Counted from the stretch's first letter, positions 7,444 through 15,150 are shown. The stretch is DNA of 15,317 nt from Coprococcus sp. (GCA_016296785.1 JAEDHX010000050.1:1-15317), one strand, 5' to 3'. The notes: generated by a model from the sequence alone, not told the origin. Translations and numbers: made by a program.

Positions 7444-8469
7444 GTGGATTATAAAAATGCCGGTGTAGATATTGAAGCAGGATATAAGTCAGTTGAGCTT
7501 ATGAAAGAAGATGTTAAGAAGACCATGCGCGAAGAGGTTCTTGGTGGCCTTGGTGGTTTTTCAGGAGCATTTTCTTTAAAGAAGATAAAGGATATGGAAG
7601 AGCCTGTATTATTATCAGGAACTGACGGTTGCGGTACAAAGGTTAAACTTGCATTTATCATGGATAAGCATGATACAATAGGTATTGATGCTGTAGCAAT
7701 GTGTGTAAATGATATTGCTTGTGCCGGTGGAGAACCATTATTCTTCCTTGACTATATTGCATGTGGTAAGAACTATCCTGAGAAGATTGCAACTATCGTT
7801 AGTGGTGTTGCAAATGGATGTATTCAGTCGGAAGCAGCACTTATTGGCGGTGAGACAGCTGAGCATCCGGGATTAATGCCTGAGGATGAATATGATCTTG
7901 CCGGTTTCGCAGTTGGTGTTGTTGAGAAGAAGGATTTAATTACCGGACAGGATATTAAGGCAGGAGATGTACTTATTGGTATGGCGTCAAGTGGTGTTCA
8001 TAGTAACGGCTTTTCACTTGTTCGTAAAGTATTTGAGATGACAAAGGAATCACTTGACACATATTATGATGAACTTGGAACAACTCTTGGAGAGGCGCTT
8101 ATTGCACCTACAAGAATATATGTTAAGGCACTTAAGGCAGTGAAGAATGCAGGAATTAGAATTAAGGGCTGTAGTCATATTACAGGTGGAGGTTTCTATG
8201 AGAATATTCCAAGAATGCTTCCTGATGGAATATGTGCAGAAGTAAAGAAGGATTCATATGAGGTTCCTGCAATATTTAAGCTTCTTGCTAAGACAGGAGA
8301 TATTGATGAGCATATGATGTACAACACCTTTAATATGGGTGTTGGTATGTGTATAGCAGTTGACCCTTCAGATGTTGATAATACACTTAACGTACTTAAG
8401 GCAGCCGGAGAGAAGGCATTTGTAATGGGAACTGCCATTGAGGGAGAAAAGGGAGTAGTAATATGCTAA
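7444..8469 (+). CDS. purM: Phosphoribosylformylglycinamidine cyclo-ligase (AIR synthetase)
   Basis: PurM closes the imidazole ring of purines by turning formylglycinamidine ribonucleotide and ATP into aminoimidazole ribonucleotide in the cytoplasm. The 341-residue protein has normal length and the family landmarks GGLGGFSGAF, LSGTDGCGTKVKLA, the nucleotide-binding GGETAEHPGLM, and GCSHITGGGFYENIPRMLP near the C-terminus. The start is GTG at 7444, 8 bases after AGGAGG (7430-7435). The alignment-like opening DYKNAGVDIEAGYKSVELMK fits the usual N-terminus. Its last 7 bases overlap purN, which indicates translational coupling. It is the first gene of a purM-purN-purD operon driven by the promoter at 7372-7400. 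Confidence 0.97.
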   Translation: MDYKNAGVDIEAGYKSVELMKEDVKKTMREEVLGGLGGFSGAFSLKKIKDMEEPVLLSGTDGCGTKVKLAFIMDKHDTIGIDAVAMCVNDIACAGGEPLFFLDYIACGKNYPEKIATIVSGVANGCIQSEAALIGGETAEHPGLMPEDEYDLAGFAVGVVEKKDLITGQDIKAGDVLIGMASSGVHSNGFSLVRKVFEMTKESLDTYYDELGTTLGEALIAPTRIYVKALKAVKNAGIRIKGCSHITGGGFYENIPRMLPDGICAEVKKDSYEVPAIFKLLAKTGDIDEHMMYNTFNMGVGMCIAVDPSDVDNTLNVLKAAGEKAFVMGTAIEGEKGVVIC

Positions 8470-9089
8470 GAATTGCTGTACTTGTGTCGGGAGGCGGCAC
8501 AAACCTTCAGGCAATAATTGATAGTATCGCTTCAGGTGATATAACAGATACACAGATAGTTGGAGTAATAAGCAACAATAAGAATGCGTATGCACTTACA
8601 AGAGCAAAGGATGCTGATATTCCTGCATTTGTAGTATCCCCAAAGGATTATGATAATAGAGAATTATTTAACAGGGCATTACTTGATACTGTTGATTCGC
8701 TTGATGCTGATTTAATAGTATTAGCCGGATTTCTTGTTGTAATTCCTGAGATTATGATAGATGCATATGAGAATAGGATAATCAATATTCATCCATCACT
8801 TATACCATCCTTTTGCGGAACAGGTTATTATGGACTTAAGGTTCACGAGGCTGCATTAAGCAGGGGCGTTAAGGTAGTTGGAGCTACAGTCCATTTTGTT
8901 GACAAAGGAACAGATACAGGTCCGATAATAATGCAGAAGGCAGTTCAGGTAGAAAATGGTGATACACCTTCAATACTTCAAAGGAGAGTAATGGAGCAGG
9001 CTGAATGGATAATTATGCCAAAGGCTATAGATAAGATTGCTCACGGCAAGGTTAAGGTTGTGGATGGAATAGCTATAGTTGAAGACTAG
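8463..9089 (+). CDS. purN: Phosphoribosylglycinamide formyltransferase (GAR transformylase)
   Basis: PurN transfers a formyl group from 10-formyltetrahydrofolate to glycinamide ribonucleotide, the third step of purine synthesis. The N-terminal phosphate-binding loop is VLVSGGGTNLQAI (7-19). The catalytic triad is intact: Asn108 and His110 in INIHPSLIP, and Asp151 in KGTDTGP. The 208-residue length is normal. The loop after HPSLIP reads SFCGTGYYGLKVHEA, in place of the PKYPGLHTHRQA of E. coli, as in many Firmicutes. The start codon ATG at 8463 lies inside the end of purM, and GGGAG at 8451-8455 in purM can serve as ribosome binding site. purN works directly after purD and before purM in the pathway, although the gene order differs. 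Confidence 0.96.
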   Translation: MLRIAVLVSGGGTNLQAIIDSIASGDITDTQIVGVISNNKNAYALTRAKDADIPAFVVSPKDYDNRELFNRALLDTVDSLDADLIVLAGFLVVIPEIMIDAYENRIINIHPSLIPSFCGTGYYGLKVHEAALSRGVKVVGATVHFVDKGTDTGPIIMQKAVQVENGDTPSILQRRVMEQAEWIIMPKAIDKIAHGKVKVVDGIAIVED

Positions 9090-9112
9090 ATTTATTAATC
9101 GACTTAGAATAT

Positions 9113-9130
9113 ACGTGGTGATAACCATGT
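9113..9130 (+). other. Small hairpin in the purN-purD gap
   Basis: ACGTGGT (9113-9119) pairs with ACCATGT (9124-9130) across a four-base loop GATA, with one G-T wobble pair. It lies 12 bases before the purD ribosome binding site, within the 67-base gap. There is no T-run, so it is not a terminator. It could tune translation or mRNA stability, or have no role. Confidence 0.4.
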
Positions 9131-9156
9131 GACAATGCGCATAGGAGGATAATCAT

Positions 9157-10428
9157 ATGAAGGTTTTAGTTGTAGGAAGTGGCGGAAGAGAGCATGCAAT
9201 AGTAACAAGTATTGCAAAGAGTAATCGTGTTTCAAAGATATATGCAGCACCGGGTAATGCCGGTATTTCCGAGATTGCTACATGTGTAGATATAGGAGTT
9301 ATGGATTTTGAGAAGCTTGTTAGCTTTGCAAAGGAAGAGCAGATTGATTTAGTTGTTGTAGCTCCTGATGATCCTCTTGTTGCAGGTGCAGTAGATGCTT
9401 TTGAAGCAGCAGGAATAAAGGCATTCGGACCACGTGCTAATGCAGCGATTATTGAAGGCTCAAAAGCATTTTCAAAGGACCTTATGAAGAAATATAATAT
9501 CCCTACTGCGGCTTATGAGAATTTCACTGATGCAGATAAGGCTATGGAATATCTTGAGACTGCGAGCTTCCCAATCGTTCTTAAGGCTGACGGACTTGCT
9601 CTTGGAAAGGGTGTTTTAATCTGTAATACTCTTGAAGAAGCAAAAGCCGGTGTTAAGGAAATAATGCTTGATAAGCATTTTGGTAATGCAGGTAATACAA
9701 TGGTAATAGAAGAATTCATGACAGGACGTGAGGTTTCAGTGCTCTGCTTCTGTGATGGAACAACAATTAAGCCTATGACTTCAGCGCAGGATCATAAGAG
9801 AGCAGAAGATGGAGATAAAGGTCTTAATACCGGTGGTATGGGAACATTTTCACCAAGTCCTTTCTATACAAAAGAGATTGATGATTATTGTATGGAGAAT
9901 ATATACAAGCCAACAATGGCAGCTATGAAGGCTGAAGGCAGAGAATTCAAGGGTGTATTATTCTGTGGCCTTATGATGACACCAAACGGAGTAAAGGTAC
10001 TTGAGTATAATGCAAGATTCGGAGACCCTGAGGCACAGGTAGTTCTTCCAAGAATGAAGAATGATATTATTGATGTAATGGAAGCATGTATTGATGGTAC
10101 TCTTGATAAAGTTAATCTTGAGTTTGAAGATAATGCTGCAGTTTGTGTTGTACTTGCATCAAAGGGATATCCTGTTTCATATGAGAAGGGCTTTGAGATT
10201 AAGGGGCTTGATACATTTAAGGATAAAGACGATTACTATGTTTTCCATGCCGGAACAAAGCTTAAAGATGGCGTTGTTGTAACTAATGGTGGACGTGTTC
10301 TTGGTGTTACAGCTAAAGGAAAGGATTTGTTCGAGGCAAGAGCAAATGCTTACTCAGCAACAGAATGGATTTCCTTTGACAACAAATATATGAGACACGA
10401 TATAGGTAAAGCCATAGATGAACAATAA
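9157..10428 (+). CDS. purD: Phosphoribosylamine-glycine ligase (GAR synthetase)
   Basis: PurD joins phosphoribosylamine and glycine with ATP to form glycinamide ribonucleotide, the second step of purine synthesis. The 423-residue protein has the N-terminal fold start MKVLVVGSGGREHAI. An ATP-grasp domain runs over about 100-300, with KADGLALGKGV at 143-153 and the PurD signature ARFGDPEAQ at 286-294. A C-terminal beta domain follows (DYYVFHAGTK, TNGGRVLGVTAKG). The loop usually written GPExPL reads APDDPL at 69-74, a mild variation that leaves the rest of the motif intact. The start is ATG 9157, with AGGAGG at 9143-9148. It is the last gene of the operon. The usual neighbour purH is absent from the gap between purN and purD and must be elsewhere if present. 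Confidence 0.97.
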   Translation: MKVLVVGSGGREHAIVTSIAKSNRVSKIYAAPGNAGISEIATCVDIGVMDFEKLVSFAKEEQIDLVVVAPDDPLVAGAVDAFEAAGIKAFGPRANAAIIEGSKAFSKDLMKKYNIPTAAYENFTDADKAMEYLETASFPIVLKADGLALGKGVLICNTLEEAKAGVKEIMLDKHFGNAGNTMVIEEFMTGREVSVLCFCDGTTIKPMTSAQDHKRAEDGDKGLNTGGMGTFSPSPFYTKEIDDYCMENIYKPTMAAMKAEGREFKGVLFCGLMMTPNGVKVLEYNARFGDPEAQVVLPRMKNDIIDVMEACIDGTLDKVNLEFEDNAAVCVVLASKGYPVSYEKGFEIKGLDTFKDKDDYYVFHAGTKLKDGVVVTNGGRVLGVTAKGKDLFEARANAYSATEWISFDNKYMRHDIGKAIDEQ

Positions 10429-10451
10429 TATTAACTAATAATATACGAAGG

Positions 10452-10493
10452 AAAAAGGCTTTTTGGGATAGCTTACTATTTCAAAGCCTTTTT
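10452..10493 (+). terminator. Terminator of the pur operon
   Basis: AAAAAGGCTTT (10452-10462) pairs perfectly with AAAGCCTTTTT (10483-10493), an 11-bp stem ending in a T-run. It lies 24 bases after the purD stop codon. The stem is nearly symmetric, but the minus strand carries no gene here. Confidence 0.85.
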
Positions 10494-10524
10494 GCTCTAT
10501 ATACAATAAACGAGGTAACAATTT

Positions 10525-12954
10525 ATGAAACTTCCATATAGTAAACAGTTGGACAAAATAATAAAAGAAGCCAAAAGGGTTGCAAAAAAACTAGGCCAGA
10601 ACTTTGTTGGAAGCGAGCATTTCCTTGTCGCTCTGGCAACTGTTGATGGAACTACAGCTCAGAAAATACTTGAACAAAATGGTATTGGTATTCAAAAAAT
10701 TATTAAAATCTTAGAAACTACACTCGAACCGGCTGGTGTTGTTACAGCAGAGAAGGATAAATATACAAATAGTGCTAAGTTAATACTAGAGAAGGCTGAG
10801 CAGGAAGCAATAAACCTTAAAAATAGCGAAATAGGAAGCGAGCATTTGCTGCTTGCAATTCTAAAGGTTCCAAATTGCGTTGCTGTAAAGCTTATGGTTT
10901 CAAATGACATTAATATACAGAAGGTGTTTGTAGATATTCTTATGGCGTGTGGTATTGATGGTAATACTGCAAAAAAAGAATTTGTACGCATGAAAAAGGG
11001 AAGCAATAAGTCTGATATTGCTACTCCTACACTTGAAACATATTCAAGAGATTTGACAAAAGAGGCAAAGCTTGGTCATTTGGACCCTGTTGTTGGAAGA
11101 ACAGAAGAGATACAACGAGTTATGCAGATTTTAAGTCGTCGTATGAAGAATAATCCTTGTATGGTTGGAGAACCGGGAGTCGGTAAAACCGCTGTCGTAG
11201 AAGGAATTGCATACCTTTTGTCAAAGGATGAGGTGCCTGATACAATAAAGGGTAAGCGTTTGCTATCTCTTGATTTATCAAGCATGGTGGCTGGCTCTAA
11301 GTATAGGGGCGAATTTGAGGAAAGAATAAAGAAGGTAATAAATGAAGTGCGTCAGTCAGGTAATGTGATCCTGTTTGTTGATGAGCTTCATACAATTATC
11401 GGTGCAGGTGGTGCAGAGGGCGCGATTGATGCATCTAATATATTAAAACCATCACTTTCTCGTGGCGAGATTCAGATGATAGGTGCTACAACGAGAGCAG
11501 AATATAGAAAATATATTGAGAAGGATGCAGCACTAGAAAGAAGATTTCAACCGGTTTATGTTGAAGAACCTAATCGTGATGAAGCTGTAGAAATTCTCAA
11601 AGGGCTCAGAGGATGTTATGAAGAACATCACAAGGTGGTAATCAGCGATGAGGCAGTGGAGGCTGCAGTTGATTTGTCTACAAGATATATTAGTGACAGA
11701 TTCCTTCCTGATAAGGCAATTGATCTTATGGATGAAGCTTGTTCAAGAAAGAAGCTTGGCTTTGGAATTACAACTGATAAGAGCAGGAATCTTCAGCTCG
11801 AGATGAATTCTTTATCAGAGGATTTGGAAAATGCGCTTTCAAGCGGAAATATATCAGCTGCTTCTGAGATACTCGGAAGCCAGCAGGCTCTTGAGAAGGA
11901 AATTACTAAGAAGAAAGAGACTAAGAAGCTTACTATTACTGAAAATGATATTGCTGATGTTGTATCAGTTTGGACAAAGATACCTGTAAGCAAGCTTACA
12001 GAGAAGGAGTCAAAAAGACTTGCAAAGCTTGAGCAGGAGCTTCATAAGAGAATTATTGGGCAAAATGAAGCCGTTCTTGCAGTAGCAAGAGCAATAAAGA
12101 GAAGCAGAGTAGGACTGAAGGATCCAAAAAGACCTGTTGGTTCATTTCTATTCTTAGGCCCTACCGGTGTAGGTAAGACTGAGCTTTCAAAGGCGCTTGC
12201 AGAGATAGTGTTTGGAAGTGAAGACGCACTTATTAGAGTAGATATGTCTGAATACATGGAGAAACACAGTGTTTCTAAGATGATAGGTTCACCTCCGGGC
12301 TATGTTGGCTTTGAGGAGGGAGGACAGCTGAGCGAGCGTGTAAGAACCAATCCTTATTCAGTTGTATTATTTGATGAGATAGAAAAGGCTCATAGTGATG
12401 TATTTAATATACTATTGCAGGTTCTTGATGATGGACATATTACTGATTCTCAAGGACGAAAGGTAGACTTTAAGAATACTATTATTATTATGACCTCTAA
12501 TTCCGGAGCATCACGTATTATTGACCCTAAGAAGCTAGGCTTTGTTGCAGTTGATAATCCTGATGCTGACCATGATGTTATGAAGAATAATGTAATGGAA
12601 GAGGTTAAGAAGGACTTTAAGCCTGAATTCTTAAACAGAATAGATGATATTATCGTATTCCGTGCGTTACTTGAAGAGGATGTTAAGGATATTTCAGATC
12701 TTATGCTATCAGAACTAAAGAAACGAATTGAGAGTCAGATGAGTATTACAATAATGTATGGTGACGCTGTAAGAAGATTCATATTTGAAAAGGGATATGA
12801 CAAGAAATACGGAGCGCGTCCGCTTAAACGTACAATTCAAACATATATTGAAGACGGACTGGCTGAAGAGATACTAAACGGAAGAATTAAGCGTGGAGAT
12901 ACTGTCAGAATTACTGTTAAGAATGACAAAATAAAATTTGTAAAGAAACAATAA
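10525..12954 (+). CDS. clpC: ATP-dependent Clp protease ATP-binding subunit ClpC
   Basis: ClpC is a hexameric AAA+ unfoldase that feeds proteins to the ClpP peptidase in the cytoplasm. The 809 residues contain two N-terminal Clp repeats (about 10-145), AAA domain 1 with GEPGVGKT at 215-222 and Walker B LFVDELHT near 283-290, and a short middle segment. AAA domain 2 has GPTGVGKT at 545-552 and LFDEIEKAH, followed by the C-terminal D2 small domain. The ClpP-docking loop reads KKLGF (669-673). This, plus the short middle region in place of the long ClpB coiled coil, argues for ClpC over ClpB. The middle helix pair (about 424-464) is UVR-like but divergent. The start ATG 10525 has a modest site, CGAGGT (10511-10516). 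Unlike Bacillus, ctsR, mcsA and mcsB are not adjacent, and I see no CtsR-type operator upstream. Confidence 0.92.
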   Translation: MKLPYSKQLDKIIKEAKRVAKKLGQNFVGSEHFLVALATVDGTTAQKILEQNGIGIQKIIKILETTLEPAGVVTAEKDKYTNSAKLILEKAEQEAINLKNSEIGSEHLLLAILKVPNCVAVKLMVSNDINIQKVFVDILMACGIDGNTAKKEFVRMKKGSNKSDIATPTLETYSRDLTKEAKLGHLDPVVGRTEEIQRVMQILSRRMKNNPCMVGEPGVGKTAVVEGIAYLLSKDEVPDTIKGKRLLSLDLSSMVAGSKYRGEFEERIKKVINEVRQSGNVILFVDELHTIIGAGGAEGAIDASNILKPSLSRGEIQMIGATTRAEYRKYIEKDAALERRFQPVYVEEPNRDEAVEILKGLRGCYEEHHKVVISDEAVEAAVDLSTRYISDRFLPDKAIDLMDEACSRKKLGFGITTDKSRNLQLEMNSLSEDLENALSSGNISAASEILGSQQALEKEITKKKETKKLTITENDIADVVSVWTKIPVSKLTEKESKRLAKLEQELHKRIIGQNEAVLAVARAIKRSRVGLKDPKRPVGSFLFLGPTGVGKTELSKALAEIVFGSEDALIRVDMSEYMEKHSVSKMIGSPPGYVGFEEGGQLSERVRTNPYSVVLFDEIEKAHSDVFNILLQVLDDGHITDSQGRKVDFKNTIIIMTSNSGASRIIDPKKLGFVAVDNPDADHDVMKNNVMEEVKKDFKPEFLNRIDDIIVFRALLEEDVKDISDLMLSELKKRIESQMSITIMYGDAVRRFIFEKGYDKKYGARPLKRTIQTYIEDGLAEEILNGRIKRGDTVRITVKNDKIKFVKKQ

Positions 12955-13017
12955 AATGATGGTAAATGCAATCGAAATAATGTATAATTATGATTAGCTA
13001 TAGATACGGCAGGATTA

Positions 13018-13026
13018 TGGTATAAT
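13018..13026 (+). promoter_or_regulatory. Extended -10 promoter element, within a short palindrome
   Basis: TGGTATAAT is a full extended -10 (TGn plus TATAAT at 13021-13026). No good -35 lies 16-18 bases upstream. The start would fall near 13033, just before AGGAGGAG (13041-13048) and the ATG at 13053. The same bases form a 9-bp hairpin, 13010-13018 with 13022-13030, around a three-base loop. There is no T-run, so it is a poor terminator for clpC. Confidence 0.5.
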
Positions 13027-13052
13027 CCTGGCAGAATAACAGGAGGAGAAAG

Positions 13053-13469
13053 ATGTCAGTAGTAAACGATTTGATTAATGTAGATTCAGAGGGATTAGAA
13101 TTTGGTAATTATGAGCTTTCATCTAAGACAAAGAAGGATGGATTTGAATATAAGGGTGACATATATAAGATAAAGACCTTTAACGAGATTACAAAGCTTG
13201 AGAGAAATGGTATGTTTGTATATGAATCAGTACCTGGCACAGCCGTACATGGCTTTGCATCAACAGAGTATGGAGCACTCTTTTCAGTAGAAGGAACAGA
13301 GACTTCTTCAATTACATTAGAGCTTGAACCTGAAAGTGAATACAAGGTTCATATTGATGATATTTATGTTGGTAAGAACAAGACCAATCTTGGCGGCAAG
13401 ATGAATATCAGCGTTGACCTTGAGGCTGGAAGATTAGTTAAAGTAGAAGTAATTAAAGCTGTAGATTAA
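13053..13469 (+). CDS. Small, predicted all-beta protein of unknown function upstream of radA
   Basis: This 138-residue soluble, acidic protein has alternating hydrophobic and charged stretches typical of beta strands (for example SITLELEPESEYKVHIDDIYVG and GRLVKVEVIKAVD). There is no signal peptide, membrane segment or cysteine. I do not recognise a functional motif. From memory, similar short Lachnospiraceae proteins carry the database label endosialidase, but at this length, and with no visible catalytic residues, that label is doubtful and should not be taken as function. The start ATG 13053 has a strong AGGAGGAG 4 bases upstream, which together with codon usage like its neighbours supports a real, well-translated gene. 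radA begins 26 bases after its stop, so the pair is probably cotranscribed. Confidence 0.8.
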   Translation: MSVVNDLINVDSEGLEFGNYELSSKTKKDGFEYKGDIYKIKTFNEITKLERNGMFVYESVPGTAVHGFASTEYGALFSVEGTETSSITLELEPESEYKVHIDDIYVGKNKTNLGGKMNISVDLEAGRLVKVEVIKAVD

Positions 13470-13495
13470 TATTTGGCAGTTAATTAGGAGATATT

Positions 13496-14848
13496 ATGGC
13501 AAAAGAAAAACAGGTATTTTTTTGCCAGGAATGTGGATTCGAATCTTCGAAATGGATGGGTCAGTGTCCTTCCTGTAAGGGCTGGAATACATTTTGCGAG
13601 GAGAAGATAACTGTAGGCACTAGAAAGCAGTCAGATAGACGAGCCTTCGTAGTGCCTACAAGTATTTTAGAGGTAGTATCAGAGGGCGAGACAAGGTTTT
13701 CCACAGGCCTGGAGGAATTAAACAGAGTATTAGGCGGAGGTATTGTAAGCGGGTCTCTTGTATTAGTTGGAGGCGATCCCGGAATAGGTAAATCAACAAT
13801 ACTTCTTCAGATGTGCAGAAATCTGGCACAGCAGGGACAGAAAGTATTATATGTTTCAGGAGAGGAATCTCTATCTCAGATAAAGATGAGGGCTGAGAGA
13901 ATAGGACAATTTACTAAAGATATGCTTCTTCTTTGTGTCAATAATCTTGAGGATGTAGAAGAGTATCTTAGCAAAGATAAGCCAAAGGTTATTATTATTG
14001 ATTCTATTCAGACAATTGTGGCAGAAGATATTAGTTCTGCACCTGGTAGTGTATCCCAGGTTAAAGAGGTTACAGCAAGGCTTATGCAGATAGCTAAGCA
14101 GAAGAACATTTCTATATTTATTGTAGGTCATGTAACTAAGGAAGGCACAGTAGCCGGACCTAGAAATCTTGAGCATATGGTTGATACTGTTTTGTACTTT
14201 GAGGGCGATGGTAAAGCAGGCTTTAGAATACTTAGAGCAGTTAAGAATAGATTTGGCTCAACAAATGAGATTGGTGTATTTGAGATGACTGAAACAGGTC
14301 TTGTTGAGGTGGCAAATCCATCAAAGGTTATGCTTGATGGAAGAGCAGAGAATACATCAGGATCTGTAGCAGTATGTACTATGGAAGGCACAAGACCTAT
14401 TATTCTTGAAATACAGGCACTAGTATGTCAGACAAGCTTTAATATTCCTAGAAGGACTAGTGTTGGCTTTGATTATAACAGAGTAAATCTTCTTCTTGCA
14501 GTGCTTGAGAAGAGAGTAGGTATGTCACTTGCAGCATGCGATGCATATGTGAATATTGCAGGTGGAATGAGATTGGATGACCCATCTGCTGATCTTGGAA
14601 TAGTGTATGCGCTTGTATCTAGTTATAGAAACAGACCGGTTGATGAAGGCCTTGTTGCATTTGGAGAGGTAGGCCTTTCGGGAGAAGTGCGCGGAGTATC
14701 CTCAGTAGAGCAGCGTGTGAATGAAGCAAAGAAGCTTGGCTTTAGTACATGCATAGTACCAAAGTCCAATCTTGACAGCCTAAAAAAGATAGAAGGTATT
14801 CGCATTATTGGAGTATCGAATATTGCAGAGGCGCTTGATTATATATAG
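13496..14848 (+). CDS. radA: DNA repair protein RadA (Sms)
   Basis: RadA is a RecA-related, DnaB-like branch-migration helicase that extends D-loops during recombinational repair. The 450 residues show the N-terminal four-cysteine zinc finger (Cys10, Cys13, Cys24, Cys27), Walker A GDPGIGKST at 93-101, Walker B VIIIDS at 165-170 and the RadA-specific KNRFG motif at 250-254. A C-terminal Lon-like domain follows (about 285-450, including YVNIAGGMRLDDPSADLGIV). Length and all motifs are normal. The start is ATG 13496, with AGGAG at 13486-13490. It appears to be the second gene of a two-gene unit with the small beta protein. No convincing hairpin terminator follows. A T8 run at 14863-14870 lacks a stem, so readthrough toward the rRNA leader is possible. 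Confidence 0.97.
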   Translation: MAKEKQVFFCQECGFESSKWMGQCPSCKGWNTFCEEKITVGTRKQSDRRAFVVPTSILEVVSEGETRFSTGLEELNRVLGGGIVSGSLVLVGGDPGIGKSTILLQMCRNLAQQGQKVLYVSGEESLSQIKMRAERIGQFTKDMLLLCVNNLEDVEEYLSKDKPKVIIIDSIQTIVAEDISSAPGSVSQVKEVTARLMQIAKQKNISIFIVGHVTKEGTVAGPRNLEHMVDTVLYFEGDGKAGFRILRAVKNRFGSTNEIGVFEMTETGLVEVANPSKVMLDGRAENTSGSVAVCTMEGTRPIILEIQALVCQTSFNIPRRTSVGFDYNRVNLLLAVLEKRVGMSLAACDAYVNIAGGMRLDDPSADLGIVYALVSSYRNRPVDEGLVAFGEVGLSGEVRGVSSVEQRVNEAKKLGFSTCIVPKSNLDSLKKIEGIRIIGVSNIAEALDYI

Positions 14849-14895
14849 AAGAATAGTGTGTATTTTTTTTAGTACAATAAATTGAAAAATGTCGA

Positions 14896-14924
14896 TTGAC
14901 AATAATATTTGAATATGATAATTT
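14896..14924 (+). promoter_or_regulatory. rRNA operon promoter P1
   Basis: A perfect -35 TTGACA (14896-14901) and a 17-base spacer precede TAATTT (14919-14924), which has an upstream TGA giving an extended -10. An alternative -10, GATAAT (14917-14922), would have a 15-base spacer. Transcription would start near G14931. From 14915 to 14939 the sequence is 24/25 identical to 15091-15115 at P2, which supports paired promoters. Confidence 0.7.
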
Positions 14925-14930
14925 ATAAAA

Positions 14931-14958
14931 GCTGTCGCAAAACAAAGATAGCTACAGC
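14931..14958 (+). other. 5'-end hairpin of the P1 transcript
   Basis: GCTGT (14931-14935) can pair with ACAGC (14954-14958), placing a stem-loop at the predicted 5' end of the P1 transcript. It is only 5 bp with a large loop, so its stability is uncertain. Confidence 0.35.
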
Positions 14959-15031
14959 CTGCAAGACAGATATATTAATATGGTGTTATATATATTAATG
15001 ATACCGTATCTATGAAAAACAACGATATATG

Positions 15032-15077
15032 TTTTATAAGAAAAAAACTTATAAAAAAATGAAAAAAGTTGTTGACA
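15032..15077 (+). promoter_or_regulatory. A-tract-rich UP-like element and -35 of P2
   Basis: A 9-bp palindrome, TTTTATAAG (15032-15040) and CTTATAAAA (15048-15056), flanks an A7 loop. It is followed by further A-tracts up to the -35 TTGACA at 15072-15077. Phased A-tracts before a -35 are typical UP elements of strong rRNA promoters, where the RNA polymerase alpha subunit binds. The palindrome might also bind a protein. Confidence 0.5.
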
Positions 15078-15100
15078 AGGTCTTGAAGTTATGATAAATT
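15072..15100 (+). promoter_or_regulatory. rRNA operon promoter P2
   Basis: A perfect -35 TTGACA (15072-15077), a 17-base spacer and -10 TAAATT (15095-15100), with TGA just before as an extended -10. Transcription would start near G15107, about 152 bases before 16S. The AT-rich stretch upstream and the near-identity with P1 from the -10 onward support it. Confidence 0.78.
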
Positions 15101-15107
15101 ATAAAAG

Positions 15108-15126
15108 CTGTCGCATACGACGACAG
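15108..15126 (+). other. 5'-end hairpin of the P2 transcript
   Basis: CTGTCG (15108-15113) pairs perfectly with CGACAG (15121-15126) across a seven-base loop. It sits one base after the predicted P2 start, parallel to the P1 hairpin that uses the same GCTGT sequence. Confidence 0.5.
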
Positions 15127-15133
15127 ACAAACA

Positions 15134-15150
15134 GAACCTTGAAAAATTAA
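15134..15150 (+). promoter_or_regulatory. boxA-like element in the rRNA leader
   Basis: GAACCTTGAAAAATTAA resembles the Firmicutes boxA region (TGTTCTTTGAAAACT-like) that recruits Nus factors to rRNA transcripts. A second candidate, GGTTTAACAAA (15191-15201), resembles the E. coli boxA tail but also forms a 5-bp hairpin (15191-15203). Confidence 0.4.

Noticed and set aside
10091..10282. 63-codon frame inside purD
   Set aside because: It is a shadow frame in a conserved enzyme gene, with no ribosome binding site.
10525..12954. ClpB disaggregase as identity of the Clp ATPase
   Set aside because: The long ClpB coiled-coil middle domain is missing and an LGF-type ClpP-docking loop is present, so ClpC fits better.
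14849..14880. Possible radA terminator with a T8 run at 14863-14870
   Set aside because: No GC-containing stem precedes the T-run, so an intrinsic terminator is not supported.
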